A DNA stretch of 64,000 nt from assembly GCA_963976055.1 (NCBI GenBank), contig CAXBJB010000001.1:124001-188000 (forward strand), read 5' to 3'. Source of the stretch: UBA1479 sp963976055 (GTDB taxonomy: Bacteria; Pseudomonadota; Alphaproteobacteria; Rhodospirillales; Casp-alpha2). The position numbers were made by a program, and so were the translations under genes. Numbering within the stretch: the first letter of the stretch is position 1; every line of letters begins with the position of its first letter. Positions 24,030-32,831 of this stretch are shown in pieces. Under the pieces are notes generated by a model that was not told where the DNA came from, ran no database searches, and saw only the letters and a program-made list of their open reading frames with translations.

Positions 24030-24746
24030 CTAACGGGCCGCCTTCGGCTTGTTCGGCGTTTTGGCCGGTTTGTCCGGACCCCAGATGCGGGAATAATAGC
24101 TGTCCGCTAGGTTCAGGGCGCCGATGGGGTTGTGGGCGAGCACCCGGTCCTTGGCAACCAGGGTCGTCGCTAGGCCTTGCGAATATTTGAAGAACAAGCT
24201 GTCGTGGCCGACGCAGAGGCCCAGCACGATGTTGAACTCGCAGCCGACCGCGTTCAGCACCTGGGCCTGCGATACCGGGTTGCACATGCTTTCGTGCTGG
24301 CCCGGCCGGATTTTCTCGTCGTCGCGCAGGCCGATGTCCTCTTTCGCCACGCCGCCGTGCTTGCAGGCGGTGGAGACGACCTCGAACCCGTGACTTTCCA
24401 GCACGCCGCTCAGAACCTTGGCCTGCTCCAGGAAGCTGATGCAGCTGGCGATGCCGATCTTGGTGAAGCTCATCTGTCTGGCGAACTGGACGATCTCTTC
24501 GACCCGCGTCCATTTGCAGTAGCCTTCGGCCTCGATCCGGGCCGAGACCTGGGCGACCTTCAGGATGGTCGGGTCCTGGTAATGGCCGACGGCCTCCTTG
24601 ATTGTGTCGGGGCAAACCTTGGACGGGCAGAACCCGGGCCCACGGCTATCGCTTTCACCCTGGCGGCAGGCCTGCACGCTGGGCGGGCAGTAGGCACAGC
24701 CCGGTTCCTCGTACACGGTGCCTGAAGGTTTCTTGTCGCCGTCCAT
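24030..24746 (-). CDS. DUF1847 protein, Cys-rich, putative metal binding
   Basis: 238 residues, ATG at 24746 after GGAGGAATATCC. Cys-rich start: CAYCPPSVQAC, then GFCPSKVCPD, with more Cys in GYCKW, ASCISF, STACKHGG, SMCNPV, GCEF and GLCVGH. That number and spacing matches DUF1847, a family annotated as metal binding without a known reaction. No signal peptide, so cytoplasmic. A near-perfect FNR box with a well-placed -10 lies upstream, suggesting expression under low oxygen, which would suit a cluster-containing protein. It stands alone. Confidence 0.85.
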   Translation of the reverse strand: MDGDKKPSGTVYEEPGCAYCPPSVQACRQGESDSRGPGFCPSKVCPDTIKEAVGHYQDPTILKVAQVSARIEAEGYCKWTRVEEIVQFARQMSFTKIGIASCISFLEQAKVLSGVLESHGFEVVSTACKHGGVAKEDIGLRDDEKIRPGQHESMCNPVSQAQVLNAVGCEFNIVLGLCVGHDSLFFKYSQGLATTLVAKDRVLAHNPIGALNLADSYYSRIWGPDKPAKTPNKPKAAR

Positions 24747-24794
24747 GGATATTCCTCCCTATCTTCGGGGGGCAGGTCGCCCTGCTGTGCTTGA

Positions 24795-24836
24795 AATTTA
24801 GTTTGCATGGGGCCCCCGGACATTGATGCAGATCAC
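24795..24836 (-). promoter_or_regulatory. Candidate FNR-dependent promoter of the DUF1847 gene
   Basis: TTGATGCAGATCAC at 24823-24836 differs from TTGAT-N4-ATCAA only at the last base. A -10 TAAATT (coding strand 24800-24795) sits at exactly the distance expected for class II FNR activation, predicting transcription start near 24788 and a short leader ending in a strong GGAGGA. Confidence 0.55.
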
Positions 24837-24890
24837 CGCAGGCAGTGCCTAGGCCGTGACAAGCCTGAGACAACCCCCTAGGATTCCGCC

Positions 24891-25682
24891 ATGATTCGGA
24901 TCCGCTCCGTCGTGGCGCTCGGCGCTACCGTGGTCGTGCTCGCCGGCTGCCTGCAGTTGACGCCGGCGCGGCGCGTGACCGATCCGTCCGCCAAGGCGCC
25001 GGCCGATCCGCTCGACGTCTATACTTTCCAGATCGACAAGGCGCGGGAGACGAGCCGGTGGTCCGAGGGCGAACAGTGGATCGCCCAGGTTCCGCCCAAT
25101 CTGATCGAGGACTACCGCCGCTGGTTCGAACCGCAGGCCCATTACTTTCCGCCGCTGTGGCTATACGCCTCGGCGCGCAAGCTGGAGCAGGACGGAAACG
25201 AGCTGAAGGCCGCCTATTGGTACATCGCCGCCCGCGAACGCCAGATCCGCCAGCTGCGCCACTGCCGCGACGACAGCGCCAAGGAACAACTGATCTGGGC
25301 CGACGGCGCCTTCGCCGGCCTGCGCCGGGAAATGGGCCGCCACGAGGAGATGACCCGCTACGCCGCCAAGCATGCCTTTGCCTGGCTCGACCTGCATGCG
25401 GATACGGACGACGGCCTGCTCGAGGCCTGCCTGCGCGGCAAGGCGGGGGCGGAGCGGGCCAAGGACGGCAAGCTGATCCCCATCGAAAGCGCGGGGGGGC
25501 AGGGCAAGACCTTTCGCCTGATGCCGCCGCCGGTGGAGAACCCCGCCGACTGGGTCGTCCCGGCGGCCGAGATTCACGATATCCGCACCTGGTCGCGTAT
25601 CCTGATGAAGCAGGACGTGGCGAAAATCCTGGGGGAGCCCGAGGCCGAGCCACCGACACCGACCATCACGCCGCTGCGCTAG
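24891..25682 (+). CDS. Predicted lipoprotein of unknown function
   Basis: 263 residues. The N-terminus has a basic start, hydrophobic core and lipobox VVVLAGC with Cys near residue 20, so it should be a lipid-anchored envelope protein. The mature part is mostly helical with RWFEPQAHYFPPLWLYASARKLEQ and many Trp/Tyr/Arg; residues 90-150 resemble a helical repeat with KAAYWYIAARERQIRQL. No catalytic motif. The gene after it is a membrane protein about 100 bases further on. I do not recognise the family. Confidence 0.72.
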   Translation: MIRIRSVVALGATVVVLAGCLQLTPARRVTDPSAKAPADPLDVYTFQIDKARETSRWSEGEQWIAQVPPNLIEDYRRWFEPQAHYFPPLWLYASARKLEQDGNELKAAYWYIAARERQIRQLRHCRDDSAKEQLIWADGAFAGLRREMGRHEEMTRYAAKHAFAWLDLHADTDDGLLEACLRGKAGAERAKDGKLIPIESAGGQGKTFRLMPPPVENPADWVVPAAEIHDIRTWSRILMKQDVAKILGEPEAEPPTPTITPLR

Positions 25683-25786
25683 ACGCAGATGATTCCGGGC
25701 GTTGACCGGGAATTTATCTGCATTTTTTTATATATATTGTGATGATCGGCACATCCCTTTGCCGCGCGACAAGGCATGGATCAGGC

Positions 25787-26857
25787 ATGAGCAAACCCGC
25801 GTTTCCGCAAACGCCGTCGGGCGTGACCGATTGGGAGAAGGTGTTCGAGGACCCGAACGAGGGCCTGATCGCCGTGATTGCCAGCGCGCCCAACGCGGCG
25901 GCGCTCCGAAGCTGCCTGGAGGCCGTGACCCGCCAGTTGTTCACCCGCAAGGGGGACGAGCTGGAAATTACCCGGGTCGAGGGCGAGATCGAACGCATGT
26001 TCGCCAACGCCGGCGGTGCCACGCCCACGGACGACGCCGTCGCCCTGCTGCGCTCCATCAAGGACCTGCGGACCCGCAAGGCGCAGGAATTCCTGGCGCG
26101 CAAGCATGCGGATGCCGCCGACCGCCGCGCCAAGGAAGAGGGCAGCGGCCTGAAGCGTCTGGCCTATCTGGCGTTCAAGGACCCCAAATACCTGATTGGC
26201 GCCACGGTCGCCATGCTGGCCCTGGCGGGCTATCTCTACATCGCCCTGAACGACCTGAGCACGGCAACCGCCGAGAACGCCGAAACACCCCCTGCGCCTG
26301 AAGCCGCCGCCCCAGCCGCGGACGTCCCCCCGCCCCAGGACGGTGTTGTGATTATTCCCCCGGTGGGGGCGCCGGCCGATACCGTTCACAAGGCCGAAGA
26401 GTCCAGGTCCGGCCCGATGTCCGGCATCGCCGCCGCCCTACCGACACAGCGGCGGGCCGCTTCCCCGGAGGAGGACACGCCGCCGCCGACGATCCTGTTC
26501 AAGCATGTGCCCATCCCCCGGCCGTTCGTCGGCAAGCGGGGCACCGCGGAGACCGTGTTGCCGGTCGCCATCATGGCCGAACGGAATGCGGTGGAGGATA
26601 TCTGCGACATCGCGCCGGTGATCTATCACATGGTCAACATCGCGTTGTCCGACGCGGGGTTGGCCGGATCGGACTACAACGATTTCGATCTGGAGCGGAT
26701 GGCCCGGACCCTGACCCGCAAGGTCAATCGTGAACTGGGCCGGTCCCTGGTGGAACGCATGGTCTTGATCCGCGATCCCGGCCGCAATGTCTTTGCCCGC
26801 CACGATTGCGCCCAGGCGCCGAAAGCCATGGTGCGGCGGCTTAAGCTGGACCGTTAG
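25787..26857 (+). CDS. Membrane protein with cytoplasmic helical domain and Pro-rich linker
   Basis: 356 residues from ATG 25787 (GGATCAGGC before it). Residues 1-135 form a charged helical domain beginning SGVTDWEKVFEDPNEGLIAVI. One membrane helix (YLIGATVAMLALAGYLYIAL) lies near residues 140-160, followed by a Pro/Ala-rich linker of about 80 residues and a C-terminal globular segment containing ICDIAPVIYHMVNIAL. Its stop codon overlaps that of the convergent phosphate acetyltransferase gene. The upstream gap is AT-rich (25720-25745) and probably contains its promoter. No known family recognised. Confidence 0.7.
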   Translation: MSKPAFPQTPSGVTDWEKVFEDPNEGLIAVIASAPNAAALRSCLEAVTRQLFTRKGDELEITRVEGEIERMFANAGGATPTDDAVALLRSIKDLRTRKAQEFLARKHADAADRRAKEEGSGLKRLAYLAFKDPKYLIGATVAMLALAGYLYIALNDLSTATAENAETPPAPEAAAPAADVPPPQDGVVIIPPVGAPADTVHKAEESRSGPMSGIAAALPTQRRAASPEEDTPPPTILFKHVPIPRPFVGKRGTAETVLPVAIMAERNAVEDICDIAPVIYHMVNIALSDAGLAGSDYNDFDLERMARTLTRKVNRELGRSLVERMVLIRDPGRNVFARHDCAQAPKAMVRRLKLDR

Positions 26858-27783
26858 TCTTCCCGGGCGGCCGCGATGGCGGCGATGGCGGTGGCGGCGA
26901 AGCGGGCTTCGGGCGGATCGGCGCGGGACGTCAGCACGATCGGCACCTTCGCGCCCAGCACCACGCCCGCGGCCAGGCCGCTCATGAAATAGACCATCAT
27001 CTTGAACAGCCCGTTGCCCGTTTCGATGTTGGGCACGACCAGGATGTCGGCGTTGCCGGCGACGGGGCTGTCGATGCCCTTCAGCTTCGCCGCCTCGGGC
27101 GACACGGCGTTATCGAAGGCGAAGGGCCCGTCGACGAGGGCCCCGATGACCTCGCCCCCCCCCGCGCGCGCGACGATCGCCTTGGCCTGTATGCTCGACG
27201 GCATGGCGGGGATCGCACTTTCCGTGCCCGACAGGATGGCAACCTTGGGCTCCGCATTGCCGAGCGCATGGCAGAGGCCGACTGCGTTGTTGGTGATGTC
27301 GATCAGGGTGCCTTCGTCGGGCGCCACGTTGACCGCACCGTCGGTGATCATCAGCACCCGGTCCGAGCCCGGCACGGTCATGTGAAACACGTGGCTGAGG
27401 CGGCGGCCCGCGCGCAGGCCGGCCTCGCGGTTGACCACGGCGGCCATCAGGGCATCCGTGTGGACGTGTCCCTTCATCAGGGCATCGACCTCGCCGCCAC
27501 GGGCCAGGGCGACGGCGGCGCGGGCGGCGGCGGCTTCGTCCGTTTCGCCGGTATCGACCAGACGGTAGCCGGAGATATCCCAGCCCGCGTCGCGCGCCAG
27601 GCGCCGGATCGCGCCCGCGTCGCCGACCAGGACCGGGTCGATCAGCCCCGCCTCGGCGGCCTGCCGGACACTCTCCATGACCACCATGTTGTCGGCCCCG
27701 GCCACGGCCATGGGCACGCGGTCCAGGCCGCGGGCGCGGTCAAGCAGGTATTGAGGGACTTCGTAGGGGATGGTGCTCAGCAT
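26854..27783 (-). CDS. pta: Phosphate acetyltransferase (taurine/sulfonate pathway)
   Basis: 309 residues, single PTA_PTB domain, ATG at 27783. Typical blocks: ADNMVVMESVRQA, DALMKGHVHTDALM, DRVLMITDGAVNVAPD, ILSGTESAIPAMPSS, IGALVDGPFAFDNAVSPEAA and ADILVVPNIETGNGLFKM. It transfers the acetyl group of acetyl phosphate to CoA. Standing directly downstream of xsc, it should convert the acetyl phosphate released from sulfoacetaldehyde to acetyl-CoA. It lacks the MaoC-like domain that fuses to some paralogues. Two hairpins with T-runs lie between xsc and this gene, so its transcript level is probably lower than that of xsc. No acetate kinase gene is adjacent. Confidence 0.92.
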   Translation of the reverse strand: MLSTIPYEVPQYLLDRARGLDRVPMAVAGADNMVVMESVRQAAEAGLIDPVLVGDAGAIRRLARDAGWDISGYRLVDTGETDEAAAARAAVALARGGEVDALMKGHVHTDALMAAVVNREAGLRAGRRLSHVFHMTVPGSDRVLMITDGAVNVAPDEGTLIDITNNAVGLCHALGNAEPKVAILSGTESAIPAMPSSIQAKAIVARAGGGEVIGALVDGPFAFDNAVSPEAAKLKGIDSPVAGNADILVVPNIETGNGLFKMMVYFMSGLAAGVVLGAKVPIVLTSRADPPEARFAATAIAAIAAARED

Positions 27784-27799
27784 GATTCAGCATACACCC

Positions 27800-27833
27800 A
27801 AAAAAAGGGGCGCCCGCAAGAAAGGGGCGCCCG
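27800..27833 (-). terminator. Rho-independent terminator-like hairpin upstream of pta
   Basis: Two copies of the self-complementary GGGGCGCCC (27807-27815 and 27824-27832) can pair, and on the minus strand a run of seven T follows (27806-27800). It is the second of two hairpins between xsc and pta. Confidence 0.7.
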
Positions 27834-27846
27834 GGAAAAAGGGGAG

Positions 27847-27885
27847 GGCCGGGAGACGGGCGGTGGTTGCCGCGGTCTCCCGGCC
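27847..27885 (-). terminator. Terminator-like hairpin directly after xsc
   Basis: A perfect 11-base stem GGCCGGGAGAC / GTCTCCCGGCC (27847-27857 with 27875-27885) begins 14 bases past the xsc stop. On the minus strand it is followed by CCTCCCC and five T (27840-27836). It likely terminates most xsc transcripts or protects their 3' end. Confidence 0.7.
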
Positions 27886-27899
27886 TCTTGCAAGGGCGG

Positions 27900-29681
27900 T
27901 TAGGCCCCTTTCTGCGGGCGCATGTCGCCGGAATTGATCCCCGCGACCTCGACCGGCGCCTTCATGGCGTCGCGGCGGAACGGCTCGCCCAGTTCCTGGT
28001 TCAGGATGACCTCGATGAAGGTCGTGGTCTTGTTTTCCATCTGCGCCTTGACGGCGGCGTCCAGGGCTTCGGTCAGTTCCTGCATGGTCGTGACCTGCAC
28101 GCCCTTGAGGCCGCAGGCTTCGGCGATCTTGGCGTATTGGACGTCGAGGTCCAGTTCCGTGCCGACGAAGTTGTCCTGATACCACAGCGTGGTGTTGCGC
28201 TTTTCCGCACCCCATTGGTAGTTGCGGAAGATGACCATGGTGATCGCCGGCCATTCGTCGCGGCCGACGGCGGTCATTTCGTTGGCGGAGATGCCGAAGG
28301 CGCCGTCCCCGGCGAAGCCCACGACGGGCGTGTCCGGGCAGGCGATCTTCGCACCCATGATCGACGGGAAGCCGTAGCCGCAGGGCCCGAACAGGCCCGG
28401 GGCCAGGTACTTGCGGCCCTGCTCGAAGGTCGGATAGGCGTTGCCGATGGCGCAGTTGTTGCCGATGTCGGACGAGATGATGGCGTCGCGCGGAAGCGCC
28501 GCCTGAATGGCGCGCCAGGCCATGCGCGGGCTCATCCGTTCCGGGTGCTTGTTGCGCGCCCGTTCGTTCCAGGTCGTGCCCGGATCGTCGTCTTCGTGGT
28601 CCATGGACGACAGGGTCTGCAGCCAGCGCGACTTGGTGGTGGAGATCAGGTCCTCGCGTTCCTTGCGCCCGGCGTCGCCGGCGGTCGGGGCAAGCCCGGC
28701 CAGGATCTGTTCGGCGACCTGCTTGGCGTCGCCCTGGATGGCCACGTCAACCTTCTTGGTCAGGCCGATGCGCTCGGCCTTGATGTCGACCTGGATGATC
28801 TTGGCGTTCTTCGGCCAGTAATCCATGCCGTAGCCGGGCAGGGTCGAAAACGGATTGAGCCGCGTGCCCAAGGCCAGCACCACGTCGGCCTTGGAGATCA
28901 ATTCCATGCCGGCTTTGGAGCCGTTGTAGCCGAGCGGACCGGCGAACAGCGGGTGCGAGCCCGGGAAGGCGTCGTTGTGCTGATAGCCGCAGCACACGGG
29001 GGCGGACAGGCGTTCGGCCAGCGCCTTCGAGGCCTCGATACCGCCCGACAGCACCACGCCCGCACCATTCAGGATGACCGGGAACTTGGCGCCCGACAGC
29101 ATCTTGGCGGCGTCGGCGATGGCCTGCTTGCCGCCCGACGGGCGCTCCAGTTCGATGACCTGGGGCAGGTCGATGTCGACGATCTGGGTCCAGAAATCGC
29201 GCGGCACGTTGATCTGCGCCGGGCCGGAGCCGCGCCAGGCTTCGGTGATCACGCGGTTCAGGACCTCGGCGATGCGGGTCGGGTCGCGGACCTCTTCCTG
29301 GTAGCAGACCATGTCCTCGAACAGGGCCATCTGCGGGATTTCCTGGAAGCCGCCCTGTCCGATGGTCTTGTTGGCGGCCTGCGGCGTGACCAGCAGCATC
29401 GGCGTGTGGTTCCAATAGGCGGTCTTGACCGGGGTCACGAAGTTGGTGATGCCGGGGCCGTTCTGGGCCACGCACATGGCCATCTTGCCGGAAGAACGCG
29501 TGAAGCCGTCGGCCATCATGCCGGCGTTGCATTCATGGGCGCAGTCCCAGAAGGTGATCCCCGCCTTGGGGAACAGGTCCGAAATCGGCATCATGGCCGA
29601 GCCGATGATGCCGAAGGCATGTTCGATGCCGTGCATCTGCAGGACCTTAACGAAGGCCTCTTCCGTGTTCATCTTGGTCAT
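27900..29681 (-). CDS. xsc: Sulfoacetaldehyde acetyltransferase
   Basis: 593 residues from ATG 29681. The N-terminus TEEAFVKVLQMHGIEHAFGI, then GSAMMPISDLFPKAGITFWD and ECNAGMMADGFTR, are diagnostic for Xsc among thiamine-diphosphate enzymes. QNGPGITNFVTPVKTAYWN and TPQAANKTIGQGGFQE also fit; GFAGDGAFGISANEMTAV with a later NYQWGAEKRN is the thiamine diphosphate/Mg site. The enzyme splits sulfoacetaldehyde with phosphate into acetyl phosphate and sulfite, the desulfonating step of taurine and other C2-sulfonate dissimilation. It lies between ald and pta and across from tpa, so the pathway is linked. It releases toxic sulfite, which must be exported or oxidised; no such gene is adjacent. Confidence 0.96.
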   Translation of the reverse strand: MTKMNTEEAFVKVLQMHGIEHAFGIIGSAMMPISDLFPKAGITFWDCAHECNAGMMADGFTRSSGKMAMCVAQNGPGITNFVTPVKTAYWNHTPMLLVTPQAANKTIGQGGFQEIPQMALFEDMVCYQEEVRDPTRIAEVLNRVITEAWRGSGPAQINVPRDFWTQIVDIDLPQVIELERPSGGKQAIADAAKMLSGAKFPVILNGAGVVLSGGIEASKALAERLSAPVCCGYQHNDAFPGSHPLFAGPLGYNGSKAGMELISKADVVLALGTRLNPFSTLPGYGMDYWPKNAKIIQVDIKAERIGLTKKVDVAIQGDAKQVAEQILAGLAPTAGDAGRKEREDLISTTKSRWLQTLSSMDHEDDDPGTTWNERARNKHPERMSPRMAWRAIQAALPRDAIISSDIGNNCAIGNAYPTFEQGRKYLAPGLFGPCGYGFPSIMGAKIACPDTPVVGFAGDGAFGISANEMTAVGRDEWPAITMVIFRNYQWGAEKRNTTLWYQDNFVGTELDLDVQYAKIAEACGLKGVQVTTMQELTEALDAAVKAQMENKTTTFIEVILNQELGEPFRRDAMKAPVEVAGINSGDMRPQKGA

Positions 29682-29859
29682 GCTTGGGATCCTCCCGTAA
29701 GCAGTTTGGCCGGCCGCCGCGTGGGGCCGGCATGGAGTGTTGTTCCGTACGTTATAGCACCCTTGACGCGGTTGGCGCGCGGCGCCGGGCACGTCCATTG
29801 GCCCCTATTCGGCGCGGCGCTCACCGCCGCATGCCGTGACGATGTAGGTAGGCCTTCCC

Positions 29860-29867
29860 TGGTCCAG
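29860..29867. promoter_or_regulatory. Candidate TauR half-site upstream of xsc
   Basis: TGGTCCAG here also occurs in the tauR-tpa intergenic region at 32670-32677. Read on the minus strand it is CTGGACCA, next to a similar CTGGCCCTAT, giving a direct-repeat pair. TauR of Rhodobacter capsulatus is, as I recall, reported to bind CTGGAC(C/T)TAA direct repeats. The gap 29682-29964 otherwise shows no gene. Confidence 0.35.
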
Positions 29868-29964
29868 AGGATAGGGCCAGTTGCCGCCTTTTGGTCCGGC
29901 CAGAAACCGGTTTATGGTGCGATATCGTCCCATTTTTGAGATTTTTATGCGATTTGCCGCTGTT

Positions 29965-31083
29965 TTAGGCACCCAGGGCGGTGCGCGGGTCCTCGAACGG
30001 CAGGCCCTGGGCCTCGGCCACGGCCCGATAGGTCAGCTTGCCCTTGTGCACGTTGAGGCCCGCCAGCAGATGGGGGTCGTCGGCCAGGGCCTGTTCGGCA
30101 CCCTTGTCGGCCAGGGCCAGGATGAAGGGCAGGGTCGCGTTGTTGAGCGCATAGGCCGAGGTATGGGCGACCGCCCCCGGCATGTTGGCGACGCAGTAAT
30201 GGACCACCTCGTCGACCACGAAGGTCGGCGCCGCATGCGTGGTCGGGCGCGACGTCTCGCAGCAGCCGCCCTGGTCGATGGCGACGTCGACGATGGCCGC
30301 CCCGGCCTTCATGACCATGACCATGCCGCGCGTCACCAGTTTGGGGGCTTCGGCGCCCGGCACCAGAACGGCGCCGATCACCAGGTCGGCGGCGGTGACC
30401 TGTTCCTCCAGCGTGTGGCGGTTGGAATAGACGGTCTTCAGGCCCAGGCCCATGCGGTGTTCCAGGCTGCGCAGCGTGGCCACGTTGGTGTCCAGTACTG
30501 TCACGTCCGCCCCCATGCCCAACGCCACCACGGCGGCGTTGGCGCCGACCGTGCCGCCGCCGATGACGACCACCTTGGCGGGAGCCACGCCGGGCACGCC
30601 CGACAGCAGGATGCCGCGCCCGCCGGCTTCCTTTTCCAGGCAGTGCGCGCCCGCCTGCACGGCCATGCGGCCGGCGACCTGCGACATGGGGCGCAGCAGG
30701 GGCAGGCCGCCCCCGGCGTCGGTCACGGTTTCATAGGCGATGGCGGTGACGCCCGTGTCCAGCAGTTCACGCGTCTGTTCGGGATCGGGGGCCAGGTGCA
30801 GGTAGGTGAACAGGATTTGCCCCTCGCGCAGCATCCGGCGTTCCTCGGCCTGGGGCTCCTTGACCTTGATGATCAAGTCCGCCCGGGCAAACACGGCGGC
30901 GGCGTCGGGTTCGATCTCCGCCCCGACCTGGACATAGGCCTCGTCCGCGGCGCCGATGCCGTTGCCGGCACCCGTCTCGACCAGCACGCTATGGCCCTGG
31001 TGCACGGCCTCGGCGACGCTCGCGGGCGTCAGGCCGACCCGATACTCGTGAACCTTGATTTCCTTGGGCACGCCGATGCGCAT
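29965..31083 (-). CDS. ald: Alanine dehydrogenase
   Basis: 372 residues, ATG at 31083, normal length for the family. Hallmarks: MRIGVPKEIKVHEYRVGLTP at the N-terminus with the substrate Arg/Lys, KVKEPQAEE containing the catalytic Lys region, TYLHLAPD with His, and the NAD-binding VVVIGGGTVGANAAVVALGMGA. Near the C-terminus SYALNNATLPFIL-like residues fit. It oxidises L-alanine to pyruvate and ammonia with NAD. In this locus it regenerates the pyruvate used by Tpa and releases taurine nitrogen as ammonium. It lies between tauR and xsc on the same strand. An FNR-like site with one mismatch is present upstream at 31143-31156. Confidence 0.95.
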   Translation of the reverse strand: MRIGVPKEIKVHEYRVGLTPASVAEAVHQGHSVLVETGAGNGIGAADEAYVQVGAEIEPDAAAVFARADLIIKVKEPQAEERRMLREGQILFTYLHLAPDPEQTRELLDTGVTAIAYETVTDAGGGLPLLRPMSQVAGRMAVQAGAHCLEKEAGGRGILLSGVPGVAPAKVVVIGGGTVGANAAVVALGMGADVTVLDTNVATLRSLEHRMGLGLKTVYSNRHTLEEQVTAADLVIGAVLVPGAEAPKLVTRGMVMVMKAGAAIVDVAIDQGGCCETSRPTTHAAPTFVVDEVVHYCVANMPGAVAHTSAYALNNATLPFILALADKGAEQALADDPHLLAGLNVHKGKLTYRAVAEAQGLPFEDPRTALGA

Positions 31084-31158
31084 GATAACTCTCCCGGCCT
31101 GTTCAGGGCGTCGATGTTACCACTGCGGGCCGGGGGGGCAACTTGATACGGATCAGGT

Positions 31159-32637
31159 TCAGATGTCGCGCTTGATGATGTCGGCCAGAAGGCGGATGCC
31201 CGGCTCGATCCGCTCCGCCGCGATCGACGAGAATCCCAGGCGGAAATGGTTGCGGGCGGCGTTCTTGGCGGCGAAATTGACGCGGCCCGGCTCGATGATC
31301 ACGCCATCGTCGAGCGCCCGGTCGGCCAGCTTGCCGGCGTCGAAACCGTCCGGCCCGCTGACCCAATAGCTGGTGCCGCCGAAGGTCGGCGCCTTGGACC
31401 AGCCGGGCAGGTGGTCGGCCAGAGCCCGGCCCATGATCTTCCAGCGTTCGCGGTAGGCCTTCTGCAACTTGTGGACCAGGCTGTCGTGATGGCCGAGGGC
31501 CAGGAACAGGGCCGCCGTGCGCTGGTTGTTGTTGGGCGCGTGGCGCAGCATCAGGCGGCGCAGGGCGCGGGCTTCCTTGATCAGCGGCGCCGGGCCGACC
31601 AGATAGCCCAGGCGCAGGCCAGGGAACAGGGTCTTCGACAGCGATCCCACGTAGATCACCCGTCCGGCCGTATCCATCGATTTGAGCGCCGGCGTCGGTT
31701 CGGACACGTAATTGGTTTCCCATTCGTAATCGTCTTCGATGATCACGAAGTCCTTTTCCCCGGCGCGGGCAAGCAGGTCCTGCCGCCGGGCCTTGGGCAT
31801 GGTCACCGTGGTCGGCGCCTGGTGCGACGGTGTGACGAACACGATGTCGGCGCCGTCGAGCTGCCGGTTCACGGGCAGGCCGTGGGCGTCCACCGGGACC
31901 GGCAGGATGTGGTCCGTCTTCAGCCCGAAGATGTTGCGTACGTCGGGATAGCCCGGATCCTCGATGGCGACGCAGGTGCCCTCGCGAACCAAAAGCGCGG
32001 CCAGGATATAGAGCGCGTTCTGCGCGCCCAGGGTCACCAGGATTTCATCGTCACGGGCCAGGATGCCCCGGCGCGGCAGCAGGCGCGTCTGAATCTGTTC
32101 CACCAGCATGGGGTCGTCGGCGGCGAGCGCGTCGCCGGTCCATACGTCCATGCCCTTGCGGCCCAGCGCCTGGCGCGAGCATTCCCGCCACTGCGCGATG
32201 GGGAACAGGGACTGGTCCACCTGGCCGTAAATGAACGGATAGGGATAGGTCAGCCAGTTGCCCGGCTTTTCGATATTGATCTGATCGGACGGATGGACCT
32301 GGAACCGCGCGGCCCAATCGGGGCCGTTGCCGGGCCGCGGGTCCGGGGCGGGCGGCGGCGCGGCGGGCTCGTCGGCGCGGCCTTCCATGATGTCGTCGGT
32401 GACGTAGAAGCCCGACCGTTCGCGGGATTCCAGATAGCCGTCGTCGACCAACCCCTGATAGGCCAAGACCACCGTATTGCGCGATACGCTCAGACTTTTC
32501 GCCAGTTTGCGCGACGACGGTAGGGGGTCGCCCGCCGGCAACTGGCGGCCGAGGATGGCCGAAACCAGCATCTCGCGGATCTGGCCTTGGATCGAGATGT
32601 TGGGTCGCCGGTCCAGGTGGAATATGCCGTCGCGCAT
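31159..32637 (-). CDS. tauR: MocR/GntR-type regulator with aminotransferase domain, TauR-like
   Basis: 492 residues from ATG 32637. The first 75 residues are a GntR winged helix (QGQIREMLVSAILGRQ, GDPLPSSRKLAKSLSVSRNT, LESRERSGFYV). The rest is a fold-type I aminotransferase domain with IEDDYEWETNY and the PLP lysine in YVGSLSKTLFPGLRLGYL. MocR proteins of this kind sense amino compounds through PLP; TauR activates taurine genes in Rhodobacter. Its placement directly between ald and the divergent tpa gene makes taurine the likely effector. An upstream in-frame start at 32829 would run across the tpa promoter and is rejected. Confidence 0.9.
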   Translation of the reverse strand: MRDGIFHLDRRPNISIQGQIREMLVSAILGRQLPAGDPLPSSRKLAKSLSVSRNTVVLAYQGLVDDGYLESRERSGFYVTDDIMEGRADEPAAPPPAPDPRPGNGPDWAARFQVHPSDQINIEKPGNWLTYPYPFIYGQVDQSLFPIAQWRECSRQALGRKGMDVWTGDALAADDPMLVEQIQTRLLPRRGILARDDEILVTLGAQNALYILAALLVREGTCVAIEDPGYPDVRNIFGLKTDHILPVPVDAHGLPVNRQLDGADIVFVTPSHQAPTTVTMPKARRQDLLARAGEKDFVIIEDDYEWETNYVSEPTPALKSMDTAGRVIYVGSLSKTLFPGLRLGYLVGPAPLIKEARALRRLMLRHAPNNNQRTAALFLALGHHDSLVHKLQKAYRERWKIMGRALADHLPGWSKAPTFGGTSYWVSGPDGFDAGKLADRALDDGVIIEPGRVNFAAKNAARNHFRLGFSSIAAERIEPGIRLLADIIKRDI

Positions 32638-32667
32638 GGTCGTCCGATGGTCTGCACAAGTGCGAAA

Positions 32668-32700
32668 AGTGGTCCAGGGAATCGCCGAGTCTGGCTCTAA
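32668..32700. promoter_or_regulatory. tauR-tpa divergent control region with candidate TauR sites
   Basis: AGTGGTCCAG (32668-32677) and CTGGCTCTAA (32691-32700) resemble the CTGGAC(C/T)TAA repeats described for TauR, one on each strand, within the 194-base divergent region. The TGGTCCAG core recurs upstream of xsc. Confidence 0.4.
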
Positions 32701-32831
32701 CATGGTGCCAGGAGCGCAGATTACGATGGCGCCAATCAACTGACAAGTCCGGCGGCCCCGCATTTTGCCAGGGGCCGCACGGCATATCCACCGCCAGGAA
32801 CCGACCTGCAGCGCCCCGAGGAGGAACAATC

